A stretch of DNA of 64,000 bases from JARIHD01 sp035758825 (lineage in GTDB: Bacteria > Patescibacteriota > Saccharimonadia > Saccharimonadales > UBA4665): contig DASTWA010000002.1 of NCBI GenBank assembly GCA_035758825.1, positions 1 through 64,000 on the forward strand, given 5' to 3'. Positions 42,653-51,461 of the stretch are shown here, in pieces. The notes under the pieces are model-generated. The model made no database searches. It was not told the DNA's origin and saw only the letters and a program-made list of their open reading frames with translations. The position numbers and the translations under genes are program-made. Positions within the stretch are counted from its first letter, which is position 1. Each line of letters begins with the position of its first letter.

Positions 42653-42892
42653 GTGGCCGATCTAAAGCAGCTCTTGTCAGAGCTTTCAAAGAAAGAAGTC
42701 ACCCGTAAGCAATTCCTGTTTATTTTGGGTGGTAGTTTTTTGGGTGTAGCAAGTTTTTTCCGCATACTTCAATCGGTCAGTACGCCGGATCTCGCCACAA
42801 GCGACAAAGGTGTATTTGGCGAAAAAGAATACGGCCACACTGGGGGCAAACAGCCTCACAAGGGCTATAACAGCGAGGACGTCTTTGGATAA
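42653..42892 (+). CDS. small protein with Tat-like signal/anchor
   Basis: This 79-residue protein starts with GTG. An N-terminal TRKQFLFILGGSFLGVASFF stretch looks like a twin-arginine-type signal with RK in place of RR, then a soluble tail with two similar GVFG/DVFG ends. Its stop overlaps the ATG of the large tail-fibre-like gene by one base, so they are coupled. It is the only obvious membrane-targeting piece before several large proteins without signal peptides. Confidence 0.6.
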   Translation: MADLKQLLSELSKKEVTRKQFLFILGGSFLGVASFFRILQSVSTPDLATSDKGVFGEKEYGHTGGKQPHKGYNSEDVFG

Positions 42893-44577
42893 TGGCCCGT
42901 TTGCCGATCGTTGGTGGTGACGCTGGTAACTGGGGTACGATCCTCAATGAGTACCTCCAGGTCTCGCATGCAAGTGACGGCACTCTTAAGAGTGGAGTCG
43001 TAGGCGCCACACAGACAGACCTGCCATCAGTGGCAGGCGGGCTGTTATTGCGCGGCACCTTCGCTTCTCGGCCCGCCGCTTCCAGCACCAACAGCGGCCT
43101 GTACTATCTGGCGACCGACAATAATGGCGGGACACTCTGGCAATCTACCGGCTCGGCATGGGTACAGGTGAGTGCCGGGGTTACCCATGGCGTGACGCAC
43201 AGTAGCGGCGGGGCCGACGCCCTGACAGGCAGTCTGGATGCGACCGCCCGGGTCAACATCGCCAAAGGTGGCTCGGCCGCTGGATCACGCAGGCAAATCA
43301 ACTTTATCGAGGGTAGCAACACGACTATTACGACGTCCGACGATGCTGCCAACGAAAAAGTAGATGTAACTATTACAGCCGGTACACCGCAAGACCTATC
43401 GACGACCGCCTCGCCAACTTTTGCTGGCTTGACAGCAAACGGTGTCATTTATTCGGCGTTCCAAAACCAAGCTAACTGGGGCGGCGGGCTGGTAGTCCGC
43501 AAACGCGGCAATACCACAGCCGCTACGGATGCGGTAGTCAATGGCGCCGAGCTTGGATACCACCAGTTCGAAGGCTGGGACGGCACGGTATACGGGCGGG
43601 GGGCCTACGTCATAACAAACGCCACCCAGGACTTCTCGACCGGCAACCACGGCGCCCGCTATGCCATCTTTACCACCGCCAATGGGCAGGCCGACGCCGT
43701 CGAACGCGTCCGTATCAATGACACCGGCGTACTCATCGGCGGTGCAGACCCGACCCACACCTTAACCTTGCCGTATAGCAGCACGGGGATAGCGCTCTAC
43801 AATACAGCCGACCAAACTACCAACTACGAGCGTGGGCTATTTTACTGGGCGTCCAATGTCCTGTCGCTCGTAACCCAAAAAGGCGGGGCTGGGGTTGCCC
43901 GGGCGATCTCGTTCGCCACGGGCGACGGGACAAACCTGCAGCTCAATAACGGCGGATCGGCCAGCGGCTACATCCAGGAGCTAAGCGGCAAGACCAGCAC
44001 CACAGCCGGGGCTGCCGGTGTCGTCGTAGCGCCAACCTGGCAGGCGGCCAGCGGCACTAACATAACCCACAGCATAGCACCGACCGTTAGCCAGTCAGGG
44101 ACGGCGGGCTACACTGCCTTGCATATCAATCCGACCGAGGGCACCACCGGCTCGGGCAGTAAACGGCTTATTCACGCCCAGGTTGGAGGCTCGGACAGAT
44201 TCGTACTCGATAATGCCGGCGATATAACCCTGGCCGATGGCGGGGACATTAGTGCAGGCTCAACGACTGGAACCAAAATTGGCACGGCTACCACCCAAAA
44301 GCTCGGCTTTTACAATGCTACCCCTATAGTGCAGCCGACCGGCGCAGCACTTACAGCCCTCAGTAACCTCGGCCTGGTAGCTAGCCCGACGCTTGCCGCC
44401 AGCGACATAAGCAGCGGCACGCTGCCGGTTGACCGCGGCGGCACCAATGCCTCGACAGCAGCCGGGGCTCGGACCAACCTGGCGGTTGCCGAAGCATCAG
44501 GCTTTGCAAAAATGAGCGTCGGCACCGTGGCGCCAACATCGCCCACGGTCGGCGACTTATGGGTAGATACTAACTAG
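42892..44577 (+). CDS. tail-fibre-like surface protein 1
   Basis: This 561-residue protein has no signal peptide. The N-terminal ARLPIVGGDAGNWGTILNEY module is shared with the 50391 protein. Repetitive Gly/Ala/Thr/Ser beta-type sequence follows, with phage tail-fibre-like phrases (ATDNNGGTLWQSTGSAWVQV, SSGTLPVDRGGTNASTAAG) and a C-terminal SPTVGDLWVDTN common in phage minor tail proteins. It is probably a trimeric fibre that binds a target surface; the target is unknown. No capsid, tail-tube or terminase genes are nearby. Confidence 0.75.
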   Translation: MARLPIVGGDAGNWGTILNEYLQVSHASDGTLKSGVVGATQTDLPSVAGGLLLRGTFASRPAASSTNSGLYYLATDNNGGTLWQSTGSAWVQVSAGVTHGVTHSSGGADALTGSLDATARVNIAKGGSAAGSRRQINFIEGSNTTITTSDDAANEKVDVTITAGTPQDLSTTASPTFAGLTANGVIYSAFQNQANWGGGLVVRKRGNTTAATDAVVNGAELGYHQFEGWDGTVYGRGAYVITNATQDFSTGNHGARYAIFTTANGQADAVERVRINDTGVLIGGADPTHTLTLPYSSTGIALYNTADQTTNYERGLFYWASNVLSLVTQKGGAGVARAISFATGDGTNLQLNNGGSASGYIQELSGKTSTTAGAAGVVVAPTWQAASGTNITHSIAPTVSQSGTAGYTALHINPTEGTTGSGSKRLIHAQVGGSDRFVLDNAGDITLADGGDISAGSTTGTKIGTATTQKLGFYNATPIVQPTGAALTALSNLGLVASPTLAASDISSGTLPVDRGGTNASTAAGARTNLAVAEASGFAKMSVGTVAPTSPTVGDLWVDTN

Positions 44578-44584
44578 GAAACAT

Positions 44585-46483
44585 ATGGCAACACGACTCA
44601 AAACAGTACAATACGCATTCCCGACGCTGGCCTCACTGACCAACAATACATTGACAACGCTGACCCAGATAACCGTCTACCTGCCGGAAGCAACCAAAAC
44701 CTTCCGCAAGGTAATTGCCCGGGTGTCCTGCGATGACATCGTGACCGCCACCGGCGGTTCGCTCAACAACCGCACGACCAACCTGCGGCTTGGGGCGGCC
44801 GCATATACATCAGTGGCTAACGCCAACGCCGTGACCCATTCCGGCCTCAACACCAGTCACTTTTTTACCTCCGACTTTACATCGCATTTTACTACCAACT
44901 GGACGGGCACTTCCATGACCTGCGACGTGCAAGTGCTCATCAACCAAAACACCGGCACGACGCTCGGTATGGTCAACGTCTGTGTAACATTGGACATAAC
45001 CTACGAATACGACGACAGTGCCGCAACGCAGCTCAAGACGGTATGGATACCTCTCGACGCGCCGACGGGCGCGCTGGGTACCGCCAAGCCTGGCGGGGCT
45101 AATGCTACGATTCCGGCGCTCGACACCTATTTGCCAGAGGCTAGCAAGACCTACCGCGATATTCATATTGTAGTCCAAGGCAACGAAGCCCGGAATGCCC
45201 TAACCACCGACCATACGCTTTCGATGCAAATCGATGCGCTCACGGCCCTGACATCCGGCAACTACGAAGGGGCGCTGGCCAGTGACCGCTTCTTTAGGTA
45301 TGTATGGGACATTAACTCACTGGGAATGACTACCAACGCCACTCATGATTTTTTTATCTGGGCTTCCGTAGGCCGTGTCAACCACCCTCAGGTATGGATG
45401 CTCGTCACCTACGAATTCGATGCCAGCACCACCACAACCGCCATACAATCACTGATGCTCCCCATGGAATTCGCCTCGCCGATGGGCGGTACGACATCGG
45501 CCGACTACCAACGCGCAACACGCGAATTATGGGTCGAGGAGCCAGGTACCATCACTCTGCAGAGCCTGGCGTTCTTTATGCACTGGGACCAGCTGGGTAA
45601 CGTCGCCGGATTAAGCATGCGTATCGGCACGGGCTCGTTCGTAGCCTATACCGATACCGCCTCGGTCTTGGCGGGTGGCAACTGCTGCATGATCCGCAAC
45701 GACGCTGGCGCCAGCCTGGCACGCGGCCGTAATTCGCTGAGCGTCGACGTCTACCGGACGGATGCCGCCGACGTTGGCACCAATGTCTGCGGCTTTTGGA
45801 TTGTCAACTACACGTCAAGCGTGCATTCGTCCGGCATTGGCGCGCACAACAAAACAATACTCTGGAATATTAACGCCGTAGGAACGGCAGCAGCCAACAA
45901 CCTGATCACGATCGCTGCGACCGCCCCGATCATACCCGAAGCTAATTATTTCTTGACCGCCAACGGCACCAAACTGGAATACTCCAGCCACTCGACTGTA
46001 GCGCCGGCGGGCGTCAATGTCCTGGCTGAACGCACGGCAGCCGAGGGCGGCGTCCGCTGGGAGCCTGCTTATGTAGACATTGGCGAGACTGATCCTGAGG
46101 CTGGCATGCGCACCTGCTACTCCCAAACCCGCGAGCTTTTTAAACGCTGGACCGGCGACGTCGGTGCTGACCGCATGGACTTCGAGACCTCCCGGCGCTG
46201 GGTATCGATGATGTCCAACAACAGTGCCGGATACCACACGCTTGATTTGTTGTTTACGTACCACACTATTACCTTTAGTGTAGCTGATTCGATTAGCGGC
46301 GGCTTTTCGGGGACAGTAACACTGACGCTCTGCCGCAGCAGTACCGGCGAAGCAGTCCTGACCACTACGCGCTCGGGCGATGGCAGTTTTTCGTTTACCT
46401 GGTACGACAATACTGAGGAGCTTTTTGTGTCGGCTAATGACGGGACTAATGTAGGGCGTTCGGCGGATAGCCTCGCGAGTTAG
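44585..46483 (+). CDS. large surface or fibre-associated protein, unknown family
   Basis: This 632-residue protein is rich in Thr, Ala and Asn with alternating beta-strand patterns and no signal peptide. Two related segments occur (YAFPTLASLTNNTLTTL near the start and a later TVWIPLDAP section). The C-terminal ~80 residues resemble an Ig-like or carboxypeptidase-regulatory-type fold (SGGFSGTVTLTLCRSS). It begins 7 nt after the first fibre gene and is probably part of the same structure. Confidence 0.65.
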   Translation: MATRLKTVQYAFPTLASLTNNTLTTLTQITVYLPEATKTFRKVIARVSCDDIVTATGGSLNNRTTNLRLGAAAYTSVANANAVTHSGLNTSHFFTSDFTSHFTTNWTGTSMTCDVQVLINQNTGTTLGMVNVCVTLDITYEYDDSAATQLKTVWIPLDAPTGALGTAKPGGANATIPALDTYLPEASKTYRDIHIVVQGNEARNALTTDHTLSMQIDALTALTSGNYEGALASDRFFRYVWDINSLGMTTNATHDFFIWASVGRVNHPQVWMLVTYEFDASTTTTAIQSLMLPMEFASPMGGTTSADYQRATRELWVEEPGTITLQSLAFFMHWDQLGNVAGLSMRIGTGSFVAYTDTASVLAGGNCCMIRNDAGASLARGRNSLSVDVYRTDAADVGTNVCGFWIVNYTSSVHSSGIGAHNKTILWNINAVGTAAANNLITIAATAPIIPEANYFLTANGTKLEYSSHSTVAPAGVNVLAERTAAEGGVRWEPAYVDIGETDPEAGMRTCYSQTRELFKRWTGDVGADRMDFETSRRWVSMMSNNSAGYHTLDLLFTYHTITFSVADSISGGFSGTVTLTLCRSSTGEAVLTTTRSGDGSFSFTWYDNTEELFVSANDGTNVGRSADSLAS

Positions 46484-46486
46484 CAC

Positions 46487-49090
46487 ATGGCGTTTACAGT
46501 TACCGCCAACCGCAGCACCGGTTTTAGCATTACCCTGGGGGCGGGGCTGGAGGGCACTGCCCGGGGGCAATACCGCAACGACCAGCGCACACCGATTGCG
46601 GTCGGCGGCAGCACTGTCGGCGACGGCATCGCCAACAGCGTCTGGCTGGACGCCGGCATCTACAACGATACGCCCGCCAACGCCACCACCCTGCACGCTG
46701 AAGTACGTCAAACCGGCACAGGCTTTACCGGCACGGCAACTGTCTCGGCAACGGCACGCATCTTAAAAGAGGCGGCACTCATTACTAACCGCCGCGGGGC
46801 GGCCATGGTTTATGACGCCAAAAACAAGCGTTTCATCCTGTTTGGCGGCTACGACGGCACTACCCGGTATAACGAGGTCTGGCAGCTCACCGCCGACAGT
46901 GGCTACCATCGCTGGAGCAAACTCAATCCCAGCGGAACGCCGCCGACAGCCAAAAACCTGGCAGCGGCAACCTATGCGCGCGGAACGACTTCCGGTGCGG
47001 TAGACAAAGCCTACATGGTCATCTGGGGCGGATCTTCTCCTTCGGACCTAAACGAAATGCACTGTCTGGATGTCTCGACGCCCGGTTCCGAAGCCTGGTC
47101 GGCCATCACCCAGACCAATACGCCCCTGATACGCTCCTACCTGACCCACCATATGGCAGGCAAGCCGACGGCCGCCAACACGACCGACCTCTATCTCTTT
47201 GGCGGATGGGGTGCAGCCCGCTATAACGACCTATTGCGCTGCACATTCAACGTCAACACGCCGACAGCCGTTACGTGGACAACTGTCAAGGCCAACGGCG
47301 CGGTTGGCAGCCCTGGCATCCGTTCTGGATGTGGCATGATCTACGATAGCGCGAATGACCGGCTGATCATCACCAGCGGATATAACGGCACATCCTACCT
47401 AAACGACGTCTGGCAGTTCAACATAGGGACCAGCGCCTTTTCGCAGATTACTCCGGGCGGCACCGCTCCCGGTGGCCGCGAACTGTCGACCATTGCCTAC
47501 GACAGCGTCAACCAGCGGGCTATCCTCATGGCCGGCTGGCAGGGAAACGTCAGCAACAGCCGCAACGACATCCAGGAGCTTAATCTGACGTCAGGCAGCG
47601 AGGCCTGGACGCAGCTTCAGGCCAATGACCTAAGCAACCAAAGCATGCTGGCGTATTCGAGCGGGGCCGCCGCCGTAGACACCAATCGTCAGATGTTGGT
47701 AGTGGCCACCATGAACGGGTACGACAGTACTGTCAAATACACCTACGCCCTGGACTTAACCGACACATCAAACTCCATCACGGTGTATGGCCTGAATGTC
47801 ATCGACCACTTTAGGGCCAGAGATGCCCCTGCGACGGCATACAATTCAACGCGCAGTGAGGTGCTGCTCATAAATGGCTATGGGACCATGGACGACGACG
47901 CGACAATCTCGCGCGGGGACCACATCGCCGAACTGTGGGCATACAACCCCACCGCCAATACCTGGCGCTATGCGGCAAAAGGGCCTTTTACCATGCCCCA
48001 AAACGAAGGCGGCCTTGTAGTATATGACAGCCTGAATGACCGCATTATCCACTTTGGCGGCCTTTGCGGCGGCAGCAGCCGTACCAGTGACGTCTGGCAA
48101 TTTAAGGCCGACGCCCATGGCATGTACAAAGCGACTCGCCTGAGCGTATCCGGCACTCCCCCCAACCCGCGGTGGTTAATGGCAGGCTGCTACGACGACG
48201 CCAACCAACGCATGGTCTTGTGGGGCGGGCAAGGGGTCGGCGCCACGGTTCTGAGCGACACGTGGGCGCTCAGCCTTACCGAAGGCAGCGAGGCCTGGAC
48301 GCAGCTAACCCCCACCGGCAGCGGCCCTACGGCAGCCTGGCAGTCAGCCTACGACTACGACACAGCCAATAAGCGCCTGTACATCCACGGCGGGGCCACC
48401 AACTCGGCCGGCACCACGTTTACGTCGCAGTTATTCTATCTGGACCTGACCACGACCAATGGCGCCTGGACCAATACCGGCGTCACCGGCGGCATTGCCG
48501 CAAGGGGTGCCTCCCTGGCCTACGACAGCGCCAACCAACGGCTTGTCTGCTTTGGCGGCTACGACGGCACGGCCGTAAACAATACGGTCCGCTATACCAG
48601 CACCGCAGCTTTTACCTCGTGGACGACGCAGGCAACGGCCAATACTCCGGCAGCCAGACGCAGCGCAGGACGGTTCGTAGTTGGCAATACCTTTGTGATA
48701 GTTGCCGGACGACCGGTATCCGGTACCTGGCATAGCGACACCCAGGCGCTTAATTATACCGACGCACCGGCCTCGTGGAGCTGGACAAACAAAGCCCCGG
48801 CCATTTACCAGGTCATGTCGGTGGCCGCAACCGGCCTGACCATCGGCACCGATTATCACTGGCAGACATGGGCCACCAGCGACACCCGCACCAGCGAGCT
48901 GGTATCATTCGGCGGGAACGCCGAAAGCGCCGCAGACTTTACGGTCAGCAGCGGCGCAGGCGGCAACATCAAGGTTTGGAATGGCAGTGCTTGGGTAGCA
49001 AAACCCATGAAGGTCTGGAACGGTTCGGCCTGGGTCGTAAAGCCGGTCAAGCGTTGGAACGGCAGCGCTTGGGTGGAGACGAGTTACTAA
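46487..49090 (+). CDS. Kelch-repeat protein with triple KVWNGSAWV C-terminus
   Basis: This 867-residue protein has an N-terminal beta domain (about 1-95), then at least eight Kelch motifs (for example ILFGGYDGTTRYNEVWQL, IIHFGGLCGGSSRTSDVW, LVCFGGYDGTAVNNTVRY), predicting one or two beta-propellers. The C-terminus carries three tandem (K/R)xWNGSAWV units, a motif known from phage tail proteins. There is no signal peptide. A 21-bp direct repeat encoding GSEAWTQL occurs at about 47595 and 48286. It is probably a recognition head of the fibre-like assembly. Confidence 0.8.
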   Translation: MAFTVTANRSTGFSITLGAGLEGTARGQYRNDQRTPIAVGGSTVGDGIANSVWLDAGIYNDTPANATTLHAEVRQTGTGFTGTATVSATARILKEAALITNRRGAAMVYDAKNKRFILFGGYDGTTRYNEVWQLTADSGYHRWSKLNPSGTPPTAKNLAAATYARGTTSGAVDKAYMVIWGGSSPSDLNEMHCLDVSTPGSEAWSAITQTNTPLIRSYLTHHMAGKPTAANTTDLYLFGGWGAARYNDLLRCTFNVNTPTAVTWTTVKANGAVGSPGIRSGCGMIYDSANDRLIITSGYNGTSYLNDVWQFNIGTSAFSQITPGGTAPGGRELSTIAYDSVNQRAILMAGWQGNVSNSRNDIQELNLTSGSEAWTQLQANDLSNQSMLAYSSGAAAVDTNRQMLVVATMNGYDSTVKYTYALDLTDTSNSITVYGLNVIDHFRARDAPATAYNSTRSEVLLINGYGTMDDDATISRGDHIAELWAYNPTANTWRYAAKGPFTMPQNEGGLVVYDSLNDRIIHFGGLCGGSSRTSDVWQFKADAHGMYKATRLSVSGTPPNPRWLMAGCYDDANQRMVLWGGQGVGATVLSDTWALSLTEGSEAWTQLTPTGSGPTAAWQSAYDYDTANKRLYIHGGATNSAGTTFTSQLFYLDLTTTNGAWTNTGVTGGIAARGASLAYDSANQRLVCFGGYDGTAVNNTVRYTSTAAFTSWTTQATANTPAARRSAGRFVVGNTFVIVAGRPVSGTWHSDTQALNYTDAPASWSWTNKAPAIYQVMSVAATGLTIGTDYHWQTWATSDTRTSELVSFGGNAESAADFTVSSGAGGNIKVWNGSAWVAKPMKVWNGSAWVVKPVKRWNGSAWVETSY

Positions 49091-49154
49091 ACAGTCATAT
49101 TATTGAAAAAACAACAACTTTATAGTAAAATACATCTATTAAGAGTCTGCCGTT

Positions 49155-49370
49155 ATGCTCCTGGGCGTTGTATTTGATAATCCCGAAACACTGCAAAAAA
49201 TAGTCCTCATCCTCAATACCATATTGCTCATCGGCGCACTGCTGGTATATGAGTTTGCTTTTGCGCATGCTTCCAAAACCAAAAAGAAGCGCTTCAAACT
49301 ACTGTATCCCATACTGTTCGTTATGGTCGGAATCCTGGGTTACGCCGCTTATAAACAGGGGGGCGCATAA
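49155..49370 (+). CDS. small two-helix membrane protein
   Basis: This 71-residue protein has two membrane helices (about 12-33 and 48-66) separated by a short Lys-rich loop (KTKKKRFK). A TAAAAT box lies about 30 nt upstream. Its stop overlaps the ATG of the CPBP-like gene, so the two are coupled. No family was recognised. Confidence 0.6.
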   Translation: MLLGVVFDNPETLQKIVLILNTILLIGALLVYEFAFAHASKTKKKRFKLLYPILFVMVGILGYAAYKQGGA

Positions 49371-50221
49371 TGCACCGGCGAGCACGCGGAGCGGCTATTC
49401 CGGCTGGCACAACCGGCCGGTTCTTTACTGGATTTTTGAGCAATCCATTCGCGGCTGATCGCTGGATACACCTCAAAGCAGAAGCCATAGAGCACAAACA
49501 GTGCATAGCAGCCGCGCTGACGATTATCGGCTCACTACTGGGGGCACAGATGTTGCTCCTGAGCCTGCCTGCCGTGGGCGCAGCCGCCAATGCCCTTAGC
49601 CTGGTTCTGCTCGTTGGGCTGACGCTCCGCCGCGACAAACTGCGCAGCATGTTCGTTGCAGCCAGTGTCGTGCCCATGGCAGTGTTTGCGGCATTGGCGT
49701 TACCACAGCACAGCAATGCGGCGCAGGCGGCCGTGCTGTACGGCACATTAGCCGCTTTGGCGCTTGCATACCGCCGTATGCTCCCAACGGCAAAAAGCCG
49801 CAAAAAGAAAACCAAGCCCAATTATCTGTTTGCCGTTCCTGCAATGCTGGCAACCGGTGCGGTACTAGGCACTGTAAGCTACGCCATAGTGGGCGATTAC
49901 CAATCACTGGGCGCCATGTCTTTGCCGTTTGCGGCCGGGATGCTGGCTGGCTTTGCTGTTATAGAAGAATTCTATTTCCGCGGCGTACTGCAACGCTACG
50001 TGCGGCAGGACGTCGGGCCAACGCTATCGGTGGCGGTGGCGGTCGCCGCCTTTACCGCGCTTACATTGCCGGCAGGCAACATCGGCCTGACGGCAGTGGC
50101 GTTCATCACCAGCACGACGCTAAGCGTCGCATACAGGCTGCAGACTAATCTTATCCTTACGACAGTGACTAACGTCACAGCCAAACTGACGCTTTTGGCG
50201 TGTATTGCCCTAGTGGCATAA
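49370..50221 (+). CDS. CPBP (CAAX protease / bacteriocin-processing) family membrane protein
   Basis: This 283-residue protein has about eight membrane helices. The first CPBP motif E-E-x-x-x-R is intact in IEEFYFRGVLQRY (about residue 200). The later motifs that normally bring catalytic histidines (F-x-x-x-H and H-x-x-x-N/B) read FTALT and TNLILTTVTN with no His. It may be inactive or use other residues. Relatives cleave prenylated or leader peptides in the membrane. It is followed by a clear terminator. Confidence 0.7.
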   Translation: MHRRARGAAIPAGTTGRFFTGFLSNPFAADRWIHLKAEAIEHKQCIAAALTIIGSLLGAQMLLLSLPAVGAAANALSLVLLVGLTLRRDKLRSMFVAASVVPMAVFAALALPQHSNAAQAAVLYGTLAALALAYRRMLPTAKSRKKKTKPNYLFAVPAMLATGAVLGTVSYAIVGDYQSLGAMSLPFAAGMLAGFAVIEEFYFRGVLQRYVRQDVGPTLSVAVAVAAFTALTLPAGNIGLTAVAFITSTTLSVAYRLQTNLILTTVTNVTAKLTLLACIALVA

Positions 50222-50302
50222 TTTTCTCATTTTGTCTGGCTTGAACTGCCCGGCAAGCCATGTTAGCATAAGGGCTTCACGGCAACGTGGAGCTGCATGA
50301 CC

Positions 50303-50336
50303 GACCATAAACCCAGTCAGTTTATGGTCTTTATAT
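50303..50336 (+). terminator. intrinsic terminator after the CPBP-like gene
   Basis: GACCATAAAC (50303-50312) pairs perfectly with GTTTATGGTC (50320-50329), followed by TTTATAT. It separates the CPBP-like pair from the next fibre-like genes. Confidence 0.8.
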
Positions 50337-50390
50337 ATGACGACCTCACTTCAGCTATTACAAAAACTAACACATTCCGGAGGGTACAAC

Positions 50391-50750
50391 ATGGCAAGAC
50401 TACCGCAATCAGGTCAGGACGCAGGCGATTGGGGGGAAATTCTTAATGGCTTCTTGCTCGTAGAGCACAATGACGACGGGACACTCAAAAACGTTGCCAG
50501 GCCAGGTGAGGGTGTAACATCTGTCGCTGGCAAAACTGGCGCCGTGGGACTTACCAAATCGGACGTAGGCCTAACGAACGTTACCAACGACGCCCAGGTA
50601 AAGGCATCCGACGTTGACGACGACCAGTCCCTCGCTGCCAACAGCAGCACCAAGGTACCCACCCAAAGGGCCGTCAAAACATATGTAGACCAAAAAACCA
50701 CCAACACCGTAAGCGCCACCGACGCCATGGCCTGGGCCATAGCACTCTAG
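50391..50750 (+). CDS. tail-fibre-like surface protein 2 (short)
   Basis: This 119-residue protein starts with ARLPQSGQDAGDWGEILNGF, clearly homologous to the start of the 42892 protein. A tail-fibre-type segment follows (VTSVAGKTGAVGLTKSDVGL, then TKVPTQRAVKTYVDQK). Start 50391 is set by GGAGGG 8 nt upstream; a longer frame overlaps the terminator. It looks like the constant base of a fibre whose variable part is supplied by the next genes. Confidence 0.75.
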   Translation: MARLPQSGQDAGDWGEILNGFLLVEHNDDGTLKNVARPGEGVTSVAGKTGAVGLTKSDVGLTNVTNDAQVKASDVDDDQSLAANSSTKVPTQRAVKTYVDQKTTNTVSATDAMAWAIAL

Positions 50751-50759
50751 GAATTCCCC

Positions 50760-51458
50760 ATGAAACAGATCATCAAAAATTATTCATTCAATGCGGCCGC
50801 ACGCACAGTGACATTCAATGACTTCACCGGCATCGAGCTCGAACGAGTATTACTCATTACCAACGTCACGACCAACGAAGTAATCTACATCTTCAACACA
50901 CCATCCCGCGGCGGCAGTGCCAGCGGCAACGTCCTAACCCTCGAATACGACACCTCTGCCATGAGCAACGGGGATAAACTGCAGATAACGTATGATTGCG
51001 CAGAAGGAGACCCGATGTACGGAGCTAGTTTACATGCTACGGTAAGCGGAAAACACAATGCAGCCCCACTAACACTCTCCGATGGACAGAACAGTAACTT
51101 ACAACTTGACCCATCGGGCAACTTAAAGGTTGCACTGGCTACACGCCTAGACTCCACTAACGACTCTGTCATAGCTACGCCTTTAGGCCATTCCTACACC
51201 CATATCACAGCCCAAACTACGACAGTTATAAAATCTGGCGCAGGCATATTGCACGGCATAGACTTTACCGCAACGGCCTCCGGCGTAATTACCGTCTATG
51301 ACAATAACGCGGGCAGTGGGAGCGTAATCCGGATAATAACCTCACCGGCAACCCTACTCCAATCAGAAGTGAATAAAACGTATGATATAGCTTTCTCGAC
51401 TGGCCTGACGATTGTCACTTCTGGGGCAAATCAAGATATTGTAGTCAGCTGGAGATAA
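50760..51458 (+). CDS. phage-virion-like beta protein
   Basis: This 232-residue protein has an N-terminal half (IIKNYSFNAAARTVTFNDF, ELERVLLITNVTTNEVIYIF, NVLTLEYDTSAMSNGDKLQI) of a type often found in phage tail or virion-associated proteins. The C-terminal half is a second beta domain (GHSYTHITAQTTTVIKSGAG). It has no signal peptide. It begins 9 nt after the short fibre gene. Confidence 0.65.
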   Translation: MKQIIKNYSFNAAARTVTFNDFTGIELERVLLITNVTTNEVIYIFNTPSRGGSASGNVLTLEYDTSAMSNGDKLQITYDCAEGDPMYGASLHATVSGKHNAAPLTLSDGQNSNLQLDPSGNLKVALATRLDSTNDSVIATPLGHSYTHITAQTTTVIKSGAGILHGIDFTATASGVITVYDNNAGSGSVIRIITSPATLLQSEVNKTYDIAFSTGLTIVTSGANQDIVVSWR

Positions 51459-51461
51459 TCC

